A stretch of 39,787 nucleotides of DNA from assembly GCA_030149525.1 (NCBI GenBank), contig JASBRJ010000053.1, positions 1 through 39,787 of the forward strand, given 5' to 3'. Every line of letters starts with the position of its first letter. Position 1 is the stretch's first letter. Source of the stretch: a bacterium. GTDB taxonomy: Bacteria; Vulcanimicrobiota; Xenobia; Xenobiales; JADMJV01. Under the pieces are notes generated by a model. That model was not told the DNA's origin and searched no databases. It worked only from the letters and a program-made list of their open reading frames with translations. Position numbers and translations under genes: made by a program. Below are positions 32,614 through 39,674 of this stretch, one piece after another.

Positions 32614-33990
32614 ATGACCACCGGGTCGGTTTTTTCGAGGCTGATGTCCCTTGCCGTGCCGGTTGTGTTTGCGAATTTATTGCAGACGGCCTATCAGTTC
32701 ATCGACACGGTGTGGGTGGGTCGAGTCGGACCTACGGCCGTGGCCGCAGTTTCTCTTAGTTTTCCTATTCTCTTCTTGATGATCTCCTTGGGCGGTGGAC
32801 TGGCCATTGCCGGTTCTATTCTGGTTTCCCAGTTCAAGGGTAGACAAGACCAGAAGCAAGTCAATGTCGTGGCCGGACAGACCATGTCGGCCATGTTGGT
32901 GATGTCGTTCTTGGTGGCGGCGCTTGGCTACGCTCTCTCAGATCCGCTTATTCATTTGATGGTTCGAAACGCCGACACCAACCTCATCGAACAGGCTGTG
33001 ATCTACCTTCAATGGACGTTCATCGCCCTACCGACCCTGTTTATCTTCGCTGTCTATCAGTCGTTGATGAGAGGTGTGGGAGACGTGGTGACTCCGCTTT
33101 ACATCGTGGGTGGCACCGTACTTTTGAACGCCATTCTCGACCCATTTTTTATCTTTACCCTCGATATGGGTGTCGCGGGGGCGGCAGTGGCGACTTTGTG
33201 TACTCAATCGCTTGCGGCTCTCGCGGGCTTCTGGTTGATGTTCTCCGGGCGAGCCGGCGTACAACTTCAACTCACCTGTATGAAACCACGTTGGGACTTG
33301 CTTGTGCGCATGTTCAGACTGGGCTTACCGGCATCGGTGGAGCAATCCAGTCGAGCCCTCGGAATCACCATGATGGCTTTCTTGGTGGCCAACTATTCCA
33401 CCGATGTGGTAGCAGCCTACGGGGTGGGTTCCAGAGTGCTTGGTTTTGTCATCATTCCCGCACTAGGTCTCTCCATGGCGACCTCGACCATTGTCGGTCA
33501 GAATTTGGGTGCTAACAAACCAGACCGAGCCGCGACCGCTGTGAGGATCGCCTCTATAATCGGCTTTCTGGTCCTCACCTTAGTAGGCATACTCGTCTTC
33601 TTTTTCAGAACTCAGATCGCGTCGTTTTTTGTCCCGGATGCGCCGGAAGTGGTGGCTGAAGCGAGTCACTTCCTTAAAATTATAGCCCTCAGTTTTGGAT
33701 TCATTGGAGTTCAACAGGTTCTCAACGGTGCTTTCCGAGGATCCGGCAATACCATGATTTCTATGGTGCTTTCCATTCTATCGCTTTGGGTGTTCCAGTT
33801 CCCCGTAGCCTACGTGCTGTCCGACCGCACGTCGCTTGCGCAGGTGGGTATCTGGTGGTCGTATCCGGTAGCCAATGTGGTGGCCATGTTGGTGGCTCTA
33901 GGATGGTTCGCTACCGGAAGTTGGAATCAAAAGAGACTCCTCGAGGAGGCGGCTCTCCGGGATGCTGCCGATACAGGACGACTTGATTAG
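32614..33990 (+). CDS. MATE-family multidrug/cation efflux transporter
   Basis: This integral membrane protein (458 residues from the ATG at 32614) has about twelve hydrophobic segments in two halves. Motifs typical of MATE exporters are MSLAVPVVFANLLQTAYQFIDT, VGRVGPTAVAAVSLSFP and, in the second half, GAFRGSGNT. These transporters expel cationic drugs or metabolites using a Na+ or H+ gradient. The ATG at 32614 gives the usual family N-terminus (MTTGSVFSRLM). A GTG at 32590 in frame is a possible alternative. No regulator is adjacent in the same operon. Confidence 0.93.
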   Translation: MTTGSVFSRLMSLAVPVVFANLLQTAYQFIDTVWVGRVGPTAVAAVSLSFPILFLMISLGGGLAIAGSILVSQFKGRQDQKQVNVVAGQTMSAMLVMSFLVAALGYALSDPLIHLMVRNADTNLIEQAVIYLQWTFIALPTLFIFAVYQSLMRGVGDVVTPLYIVGGTVLLNAILDPFFIFTLDMGVAGAAVATLCTQSLAALAGFWLMFSGRAGVQLQLTCMKPRWDLLVRMFRLGLPASVEQSSRALGITMMAFLVANYSTDVVAAYGVGSRVLGFVIIPALGLSMATSTIVGQNLGANKPDRAATAVRIASIIGFLVLTLVGILVFFFRTQIASFFVPDAPEVVAEASHFLKIIALSFGFIGVQQVLNGAFRGSGNTMISMVLSILSLWVFQFPVAYVLSDRTSLAQVGIWWSYPVANVVAMLVALGWFATGSWNQKRLLEEAALRDAADTGRLD

Positions 33991-33999
33991 TTCAGAGCG

Positions 34000-34545
34000 C
34001 TATGAGCCTCTCTTAAACGTGACAAGCCGGCCGTTGTCGTAAACGCATCCCACATCTTCATGGCGGTCTTTGCCTCTGAGCGCATCGATTCCGACGCTGA
34101 AAGACCGGTCAATAGAGACAGCGGCGACGCCGGTGGCGAAGGGGTTAGCTCCTACCATCCCGGCGACGGCACCTACAAGCGAGCCCATCATCCATCCATT
34201 GGTCGGCATGGTTGCGTATTTGTCAGGAATCGCTCCGGCAACTTCAAGGAGATTCGTGGCGGAGTCGGCTATCACGCCTCCCGCAGCACCTTTGGCGAGA
34301 TTGGTGAGAAGACTCGCTGTGGGGTCTCCTTCTGTAAGGCAACCAGCCAAGACTGCTCCAGTCAAGACACTCGCGGTAAGGATATAGTCTGATTGCTTGT
34401 CCGTCAGATGGCTCAGAGGGGTAAATTTATCCACGGGTGTCTCATGGGCGACATTGTCTCTATCCTCAGGATCAATTTTAGAAACTCGTTCTCCCGGTGA
34501 GGAATTGAGGTATCCGGCGGCCTTGTTTGATGAGCGTATATTCAC
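34000..34545 (-). CDS. Glycine-rich protein with N-terminal M-x-I-R-S-S-N signature (second copy)
   Basis: This 181-residue protein begins MNIRSSNKAAGYLNSS, the same signature as the 5881-6297 gene. A polar region runs to about residue 50. Gly/Ala-rich hydrophobic segments follow, such as ASVLTGAVLAGCL, GAAGGVIADSA and MMGSLVGAVAGMVGA, and the C-terminus is polar (EDVGCVYDNGRLVTFKRG). The GTG start has a strong AAGGAGAAC upstream. The family is not recognised. Location is unclear, though the hydrophobic segments could associate with a membrane. It ends ten bases from the convergent MATE gene. Confidence 0.65.
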   Translation of the reverse strand: MNIRSSNKAAGYLNSSPGERVSKIDPEDRDNVAHETPVDKFTPLSHLTDKQSDYILTASVLTGAVLAGCLTEGDPTASLLTNLAKGAAGGVIADSATNLLEVAGAIPDKYATMPTNGWMMGSLVGAVAGMVGANPFATGVAAVSIDRSFSVGIDALRGKDRHEDVGCVYDNGRLVTFKRGS

Positions 34546-34622
34546 GATGGGTAAGTTCTCCTTCGGTATACCTCTAAAATAGTGTCAGATATCAAAAAAC
34601 TGTTAAAGACGAGAGTTAAATG

Positions 34623-34639
34623 GAGTCGGCGCTCGACTC
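34623..34639 (-). terminator. Possible weak terminator after the RNA-repair operon
   Basis: A 6-bp stem GAGTCG/CGACTC with a five-base loop lies 16 bases beyond the stop of the HD-Pnk gene. On the minus strand it is followed by CATTTAA, which is only a poor U tract. Confidence 0.35.
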
Positions 34640-34654
34640 AACGGCTTTGGACTC

Positions 34655-35764
34655 CTACCAATGATATTTAACGGAATGTGCCTCTCGAGGTGAGGGAACT
34701 TCCCAACGATTCGTCATTTTCTCGATGGCTTCCCAGGGCACGCTGTTCTCTCTTTCTCGATTCTGTTGCTCGATGGTTTTCATAGATTTGTCAAGATAGA
34801 CGATGGTGACGTGGGCGTTGTATTCGAGAAAGAGCGAGAGCGACTTGGCTCGGATCATTTTGCTAAGATTGGTGGCGTTCCAGATGAAGTCTTGTTTGGC
34901 ACGCAGATAGGCGCGAGCTTTTTCCCTTGCCAAATCGGCGACTCTGGCCTGATTTGATTTAGGCGCGATATTCAGTTGGCGACGAATGTTGTCTAGAGAG
35001 ACGACGGGGAGATGCGAACCATGGTTGTGAATCCAGGTATCTTTTCCTACCCCGGGCAGTCCCGAAAGAAGAATCACTCGGCAGCGAAAGTCTTCATAGG
35101 GCGCTAGTTCGGGATTGTGCCATTTCCCTTGGAGATATTGGAAGCGGCCGGTATCGGAGGCGAACGGATAGGTTTCGTAGAGGCAGTGGGCCTCTCTGGC
35201 TGCCTCCCTGAAAAGCTCGACTTTATCCAGGAGATCTAGCTGGTCTTTACATTTGCGGCCCCTGGCGTCGGCGGTGGCGAGAATGCTGAGAAGATGGCAG
35301 GAGCAGTGAGCGCTTATCTCTCTCACCAACCGGCTGGGGTCGTCTTGTTCGAGAGCCCAGAAGACTCTCATATGATAATAGACCAGGTTACAGATCTGTT
35401 CTCGGATCGGGAAAGGACAGTCTCTTTCCCACAAAATCCTTCTAGCTCTTGCGGCGCCCCTGGAGGCGTGTCCCGGCGAGCTTATCCGACCGTCCGGCTG
35501 CTCGACTGTGCAGGCGGGCTTGGCCACGTCGTGGAGGAGAGCCGCCCAAGCCAGGATCTGTTGGGTCTGGAGATCGCTCTCTTGGAAGCCATTCAGACGG
35601 AGGAGTTCCTGACATACCATAAGCACGTGGGTGAGAACATCACCCTCGGCGTGATGAATGGGGTCCTGAGGACAATCTTTGAGGTCTGTCAGCCAGGTTG
35701 TGTTCTCGTCAAGGAGTTTTTGGGCGAAGGTTTCGTCGTCCAGGCCCTGGAGTTGCCAGGTCAT
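34655..35764 (-). CDS. HD-Pnk: HD-domain 2',3'-phosphoesterase fused to a 5'-OH polynucleotide kinase
   Basis: From the ATG at 35764 the product has 369 residues. The N-terminal HD domain (about 30-200) shows HHAEGD, ALLHDVAKP (His78-Asp79), PGHASRGAARAR, YYHMRV and ATADARG, the metal-ligand order of HD phosphohydrolases. The C-terminal kinase (about 228-369) has the P-loop GLPGVGKD (235-242), then SLDNIRR and FIWNATNLSKMIR, typical of T4-Pnk-like kinases. The same two-domain order defines the HD-Pnk RNA end-healing enzyme described from Runella slithyformis. There the HD domain removes 2',3'-cyclic phosphate ends and the kinase phosphorylates 5'-OH ends. The start overlaps the ligase stop by four bases (ATGA). 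The frame start at 35878 is rejected because it lies inside the ligase gene. Confidence 0.88.
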   Translation of the reverse strand: MTWQLQGLDDETFAQKLLDENTTWLTDLKDCPQDPIHHAEGDVLTHVLMVCQELLRLNGFQESDLQTQQILAWAALLHDVAKPACTVEQPDGRISSPGHASRGAARARRILWERDCPFPIREQICNLVYYHMRVFWALEQDDPSRLVREISAHCSCHLLSILATADARGRKCKDQLDLLDKVELFREAAREAHCLYETYPFASDTGRFQYLQGKWHNPELAPYEDFRCRVILLSGLPGVGKDTWIHNHGSHLPVVSLDNIRRQLNIAPKSNQARVADLAREKARAYLRAKQDFIWNATNLSKMIRAKSLSLFLEYNAHVTIVYLDKSMKTIEQQNRERENSVPWEAIEKMTNRWEVPSPREAHSVKYHW

Positions 35765-36555
35765 GAATTGTTTCCGAAGAGGTCGACGCCTTCGCCTAGA
35801 AGGTTGGGAAGAATCGGGCGATCTTGCCAATGGCTTCCTGAGTCGACGACGGTCTGGAGGAAGTCGTAGCGAACCCATTTGTAGCGGTCTTTGACCACGC
35901 CGTCTTCCTCGATCTTAATGTAAAGACCCTCGCTGAGATCGGAGGAGTCTGTCTCTCGCTGAACCTGTTCGGGGTTCTGGCCGTTTTCGGTGGCGTGAAC
36001 GGAGAGGTTTTGTCTCCAATTGGGGCTTTTATAGGCGCTCTTCTTGACAAAAGACTGGGGGTCTTTGAGACATTCTCCGTCGCCCTGATGGATAACGGGA
36101 ACACTGACTATCGGGAGGTTTTTGAGAAGTTCTTGCCTTGACGGTGTGTCCAGAAAGTTCATGGTGTGAGTGTCGAGGACGTCGAATTCGTGAAAGTAGT
36201 GAGGTAGGATATCGTAAAAAATAGTGTGCTTGCCGTAAACCCATTCGCCGTAGACGATGTATCGGTCGCCGATGGTCGACCAGAACTCGGAGGAAAAACG
36301 TGCTCCCCACGCTTTGAAAAGTTGGAATTGGCGTTCTCTAGGACCACCTTCTAGAAAATGTCCGCGGCTCTGCAGTTGAAGAAGCCCTTCGGAATCGAAG
36401 CTGAAGGCGCAGTTGGCGCCGTCTAGCTTCTCCTCGATAACGACATGGCGGCCTTTCAATTGATTGAGTGGAATCTGCTCAAGATCTTCGTCTCCGGGTC
36501 CAAGACGTGAACCTGCCAGGTGGTTGGTGCGTGGATATTTGAAGATCTTTTGCAT
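35761..36555 (-). CDS. ATP-dependent RNA ligase (Rnl-like nucleotidyltransferase)
   Basis: This 264-residue protein has the covalent nucleotidyltransferase motifs in order. Motif I is EEKLDGAN (the Lys at about 43 forms the AMP adduct), motif III is VYGEWVYGKH, the IIIa-like segment is FHEFDVLD, motif IV is SEGLYIKIEE and motif V is YKWVRYDF. The length and the lack of an OB-fold extension suit an Rnl2-type RNA ligase rather than a DNA ligase. The gene lies between a methyltransferase and an end-healing HD-Pnk in one coupled operon. Both flanking stop/start pairs overlap (TAATG and ATGA). It would seal RNA ends prepared by the downstream enzyme. Confidence 0.88.
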   Translation of the reverse strand: MQKIFKYPRTNHLAGSRLGPGDEDLEQIPLNQLKGRHVVIEEKLDGANCAFSFDSEGLLQLQSRGHFLEGGPRERQFQLFKAWGARFSSEFWSTIGDRYIVYGEWVYGKHTIFYDILPHYFHEFDVLDTHTMNFLDTPSRQELLKNLPIVSVPVIHQGDGECLKDPQSFVKKSAYKSPNWRQNLSVHATENGQNPEQVQRETDSSDLSEGLYIKIEEDGVVKDRYKWVRYDFLQTVVDSGSHWQDRPILPNLLGEGVDLFGNNS

Positions 36556-37181
36556 TACAGTTTGCCGAGAGCGATACGATGGTTGAGCACATGATGGAGT
36601 TGAACGGACTTGGCTCCACCCTGAAGGAGCAGGTCCTCCAGATCTTCGGCGGAGAACAGTTGGATATGCTCTGGATTGTTATCAGGTTTTGAGGGAACCG
36701 AGACCAGGATGTACCGGCCTGCAACTCTGATTAACTCTTTGACGGCGGTGAGAGGGCTTTCCATATGCTCCAGCACTTCGAGGGCTGTGACAACATCGAA
36801 ATGACCGTCTTTGTAGGAGAGGTTTGAGGCTTCGGTGAGTTCGGCTTCAACTCTCGGGAAGCCACCTCTTTTCACGGTGTTGATGAGTTCGACTCGGTGG
36901 TCGATGATGTCGATACAGTTTGCGGTGACATAGGGTATGTCGGTGAGCATGGTCCAGAGGAAGACGCCGCGACCGGTTCCCACATCAAGGAGAGTTTGGG
37001 GAACAAGGCCTTTGAGGAGACCAATGCACTTTGTGACTCGGGGTAGTTCACTCCGCTTGAAACGATACATTTTCAGGCCCTCGTCGAAGCCTCTTTGCAT
37101 CATTTCTTCGTCCGAACCGTCTATGCCCAGGTGTCCGCGTACGTAGGCCGCTGCGATCTCTGTGAGATAGTCCTCATTCAT
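36555..37181 (-). CDS. Class I SAM-dependent methyltransferase, first gene of the RNA-repair operon
   Basis: This 208-residue protein has a Rossmann-type methyltransferase fold. It shows motif I LLDVGTGRG (about 64-72) and the acidic motif II region (NCIDIIDH). It also has FDVVTALEVLEHM (about 112-124), and a final segment with PSKPDNNPEHIQLFSAEDL. It is not a clear Hen1: the E-x2-E-H-x-H metal site is not seen, although LEVLEH recalls part of it. Because it is coupled to an RNA ligase, a role in modifying RNA ends, as Hen1 does in Pnkp/Hen1 cassettes, is an attractive but unproven inference. A general small-molecule methylase remains possible. Confidence 0.82.
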   Translation of the reverse strand: MNEDYLTEIAAAYVRGHLGIDGSDEEMMQRGFDEGLKMYRFKRSELPRVTKCIGLLKGLVPQTLLDVGTGRGVFLWTMLTDIPYVTANCIDIIDHRVELINTVKRGGFPRVEAELTEASNLSYKDGHFDVVTALEVLEHMESPLTAVKELIRVAGRYILVSVPSKPDNNPEHIQLFSAEDLEDLLLQGGAKSVQLHHVLNHRIALGKL

Positions 37182-37255
37182 AGTCGTAGGATATCGTAAG
37201 GGGCCGATTGAGACCTGCTCATAGGTTCAAGCTGTTTTTTGAAGAACGTGTATAT

Positions 37256-37612
37256 ATGAGAAACTTGATATTTTATTTACTGGCTTTCTGCTGTGTTTTG
37301 GGATGTTCCTCACCCATTGTGGCTAACGAAGACGAGGTGGGTGAGCTTCTGAAGAAGGGTGCGGTTTTGGTGGACGTGCGGACTCAAGACGAGTTTGACT
37401 CCGGACACTTGGAAAAGGCTATACATCTGCCCTACCAGAAGATTGATGAATTGCCGAAGTTGGTGGAGGTGGAAAAGGACACGCCGATAGTTGTCTACTG
37501 CCGGAGTGGAAATCGTTCTAGTAAGGCCAAGGCTACCTTGGATGGGTTGGGGTACACCGAGGTGGTTAACGGTGGAGCGTATTCGGATTTAAAGGCTGCC
37601 GGCCTGAAGTAG
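37256..37612 (+). CDS. Lipoprotein rhodanese (sulfurtransferase-like)
   Basis: The 118-residue product starts at the ATG at 37256 with a lipoprotein signal (RNLIFYLLAFCCVLGC, lipobox ending at Cys17). A single rhodanese domain follows. VLVDVRTQDEFDSGHL and the active-site loop VVYCRSGNRSS are clear; the loop Cys would carry a persulfide. It should sit on the outer face of the cytoplasmic membrane or on the outer membrane. The longer frame from 37208 is rejected, since it would bury the signal sequence. It is divergent from the RNA-repair operon and followed by the UPF0158 gene after 15 bases. Confidence 0.9.
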   Translation: MRNLIFYLLAFCCVLGCSSPIVANEDEVGELLKKGAVLVDVRTQDEFDSGHLEKAIHLPYQKIDELPKLVEVEKDTPIVVYCRSGNRSSKAKATLDGLGYTEVVNGGAYSDLKAAGLK

Positions 37613-37627
37613 CTCGGGTGTAGGTTT

Positions 37628-38149
37628 GTGGGAGCGATGGAAAAAAATAGTTCTATGAGAAAGATTCCGATTGATCTAGAAGAGCTAGTGGACCAGGCGA
37701 ATTGGACTGACGAGATGGAGCTCGGCCCCTTGAGAGTCTTCGATCTTGAGACCGGCAAAATCGTATGGGTTGAACGAGAGCTTGCGAATGCGCTTGATTC
37801 AGAGGAAGACTTGTCGGTGTACGGAGACCCCGAAGAGATTGAACTCGCCCGAAGAGTTATGACGGAGGACCGGTTTGTCTCTCTTCCGGAACGTCTCCCC
37901 GATGAAAACTTCCAGATCATGAAGAACTTTGTCCGGCATCACACCAGCGGAGACATCAGCAAGACGCTTGAAGATGCGCTCAAGAAGCGCCGACCGTTTC
38001 GAAGTTTCAAGGACGCCCTGTATGACTTCCCAGAAGTCCAGAATCACTATTTCAAATTCGAAGCCGAGTGCCATCGCCAGTGGATCGTTGATTGGTTGCA
38101 TTCTCTGCAAATCGAGCCGATCGATACTGGTCATGAAAGTCCCGGTTAG
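37628..38149 (+). CDS. UPF0158-family protein
   Basis: This 173-residue protein matches the UPF0158 family, whose function is unknown. The family trait is a central FVSLPERLPDENFQIMKNFV segment followed by KTLEDALKKRRPFRSFKDALYD, then a helix (FEAECHRQWIVDWL) at the C-terminus. The GTG at 37628 is used here, but ATG at 37637 or 37655 in frame cannot be excluded, since none has a clearly better ribosome-binding site. It is on the same strand as the rhodanese gene. Confidence 0.8.
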   Translation: MGAMEKNSSMRKIPIDLEELVDQANWTDEMELGPLRVFDLETGKIVWVERELANALDSEEDLSVYGDPEEIELARRVMTEDRFVSLPERLPDENFQIMKNFVRHHTSGDISKTLEDALKKRRPFRSFKDALYDFPEVQNHYFKFEAECHRQWIVDWLHSLQIEPIDTGHESPG

Positions 38150-38230
38150 GCCAGGTTCTGAATTTCTCGGGATTGCTTTTGGCAGATTCCGGGTAATATT
38201 TCTTTATGGGGTTATAGAACGGAGCCAACC

Positions 38231-38725
38231 ATGGGAACCGTGAAATTCTGCATACTCGGCAGAGCGGGCGCAGGAAAGACAATGTTCATTAGGCGTCTAT
38301 TACCGCACCTTTGTAAAACCGGAGTGAAAGTGGCAACGCTGAAACTCAGCGGTAGCCCGATGGCCCTCAATTATCCAGCCACCGACGCCGCCTCTCTCGC
38401 GAACGCGGGCGCCGAAAGGTCGGTGGTGGTTTCTTCAGATGGTATGATGATCTTTCCCGCCCTGCAGGTACCTTCTATCGATCAGGCTGTTGAAATTGCG
38501 GCTCGGGGATGCGACATCTTGTTAATTGAAGGACGTCGTCTGGAAGGGGTCCCGGTAATAGAAGTTGTTCGAGCCGGACTTCCAGTGCTCGATGACTCTG
38601 AGGTCTGGCTATCCTACTCTCTCAAACCAACTCACCGCGAGCACGAGGTTGCGGATGAGGAATCGGCTGCAGAAGAGATCTTAAAAAGAGTGGCCCTCGA
38701 GCGCAGTCAGACACTGGCCACATAG
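38231..38725 (+). CDS. MobB-like P-loop GTPase, orphan
   Basis: This 164-residue protein has the P-loop GRAGAGKT (10-17), then VKVATLK, DAASLANAGAERSVVVSS and CDILLIEGRRLEGVPVIEV. This follows the order of MobB (molybdopterin-guanine dinucleotide biosynthesis adapter): GKT...K(H)...D(S)xR..AGA...L.VEG.K..P.IEV. The second half departs from MobB, and the K-H-T-H-H segment after the second strand is replaced by TLKLSGSPM. With no molybdenum-cofactor genes nearby, it may be a MobB relative of other function. GGAG six bases upstream of the ATG is a good ribosome-binding site. The repeat array begins just after it. Confidence 0.7.
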   Translation: MGTVKFCILGRAGAGKTMFIRRLLPHLCKTGVKVATLKLSGSPMALNYPATDAASLANAGAERSVVVSSDGMMIFPALQVPSIDQAVEIAARGCDILLIEGRRLEGVPVIEVVRAGLPVLDDSEVWLSYSLKPTHREHEVADEESAAEEILKRVALERSQTLAT

Positions 38726-39159
38726 GCAAATAGACTCAGGATCACATCCGAACCCTGATCCAATGGGCTTGGACGGGGTAAATAATGCCCCCAGTAAGTG
38801 GGCGGCGCTTCACAAGCCCCGCGAAGCGAGGTGTTCAAGTTTCGTTTCCATACTTAGGAAACGTTACCAAAGCCCAAACGGCGACGTCGGAGGGCGAAGC
38901 GCGGAGTCCGGAGTCTATGCTCGGTGATATGGTCATTCCCGTAGGGAAGAATTCCGCGAGGATCCGCTCGGCGTGAGATAGGGGACTTCTGCGTGAAGGT
39001 GCGATTCCGAAAGAATGGCGTGGCTGAGGTATCTTAGCAGGCAGAATGCATCCGGATGCTCGCAAGCCGAAGGTGCTACGAAGTATCTAGGGCAATATCT
39101 GTTGCGGTTCCAGCTTCTCGATGGCGTTCCGCCGAGGCCTCAAAACTGAGGCGGAGCGC

Positions 39160-39188
39160 GTCTTAACTTTGAGACCGTCTGATCGCAA
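39160..39188 (-). promoter_or_regulatory. Promoter-like element in the degenerate array unit
   Basis: On the minus strand, TTGCGA at 39183-39188 and TAAGAC at 39160-39165 are spaced by 17 bases. They sit at the same place as the promoters of the two better units. Confidence 0.4.
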
Positions 39189-39201
39189 GCGAAATTTGGG
39201 C

Positions 39202-39297
39202 AAAAAAAACGCCGCCCGGTTAGGGGCGGCGGTCCACAAGCCGAAGGCGTTACGGAGGGCGAAGCCCGGAGTCTATGCTCATCCGGAGCTTGCTTCG
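39202..39297 (-). ncRNA. Putative small RNA gene, shortened array unit
   Basis: A minus-strand -35 TTGCCC at 39326-39331 and an extended -10 TGC-TAAACA at 39303-39308 (17-base spacer) predict a start near 39297. The RNA would be about 95 bases: a short 5' part, the conserved block, then a perfect 8-bp terminator stem (CGCCGCCC with GGGCGGCG) and a T tract at 39202-39209. The internal region of the longer unit is missing. Confidence 0.5.
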
Positions 39298-39329
39298 GCA
39301 CTTGTTTAGCAACCAACTTGGACGTGGGC

Positions 39330-39595
39330 AAAAAAAACGCCCCCCAGATACTGGGTGGCGGTCCACAAGCCGAAGGCGTTACGAAGGGCGGAGCCCGGAG
39401 TCTATGCTCGATGGTATGTTCACTTGTCGGGGCGGGGAAGACCTCAGTAGAGGGACGCTCGACGTGAGATGTGAGCTCGGTACGAACGAGGAATCGTTAA
39501 TGCCGCAGCTCGATTGGGCTCGAGGGGGCTATGCCTACTTCTGTTCCAGCTTCCTCTTGGTGTCGCGCCGACGGGTCCTACTCTGAGGCGCAACG
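39330..39595 (-). ncRNA. Putative small RNA gene, full-length array unit
   Basis: On the minus strand, a promoter-like TTGAAT at 39626-39631 and an extended -10 TGC-TAAAAT at 39602-39607 (18-base spacer) predict a start near 39595. The transcript would run about 265 bases, through the conserved GCATAGACTCCGGGC block with two small hairpins (GGGC-TCC-GCCC and GCC-TTC-GGC). It would end at an intrinsic terminator at 39330-39360, whose stem has one mismatch and an eight-T tail. I know no family match. Confidence 0.55.
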
Positions 39596-39645
39596 CACCC
39601 TATTTTAGCAGCTTTTGACCTCGTCATTCAAGAGGAAACTTGGGC

Positions 39646-39674
39646 AAAAAAACGCCACCCGTTTCGGGGTGGCG
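39646..39674 (-). terminator. Intrinsic terminator of the last (cut) array unit
   Basis: A perfect 8-bp stem CGCCACCC/GGGTGGCG with loop GTTTCG is followed, on the minus strand, by seven T residues. Compared with the stem at 39210-39231, one G-C pair has become A-T. This compensatory change supports a selected structure. Confidence 0.8.

Noticed and set aside
39121-39309. Short ORFs in the array (about 60 codons)
   Set aside because: They cross unit boundaries, including the terminator hairpins, lack ribosome-binding sites and are not kept in frame between units.
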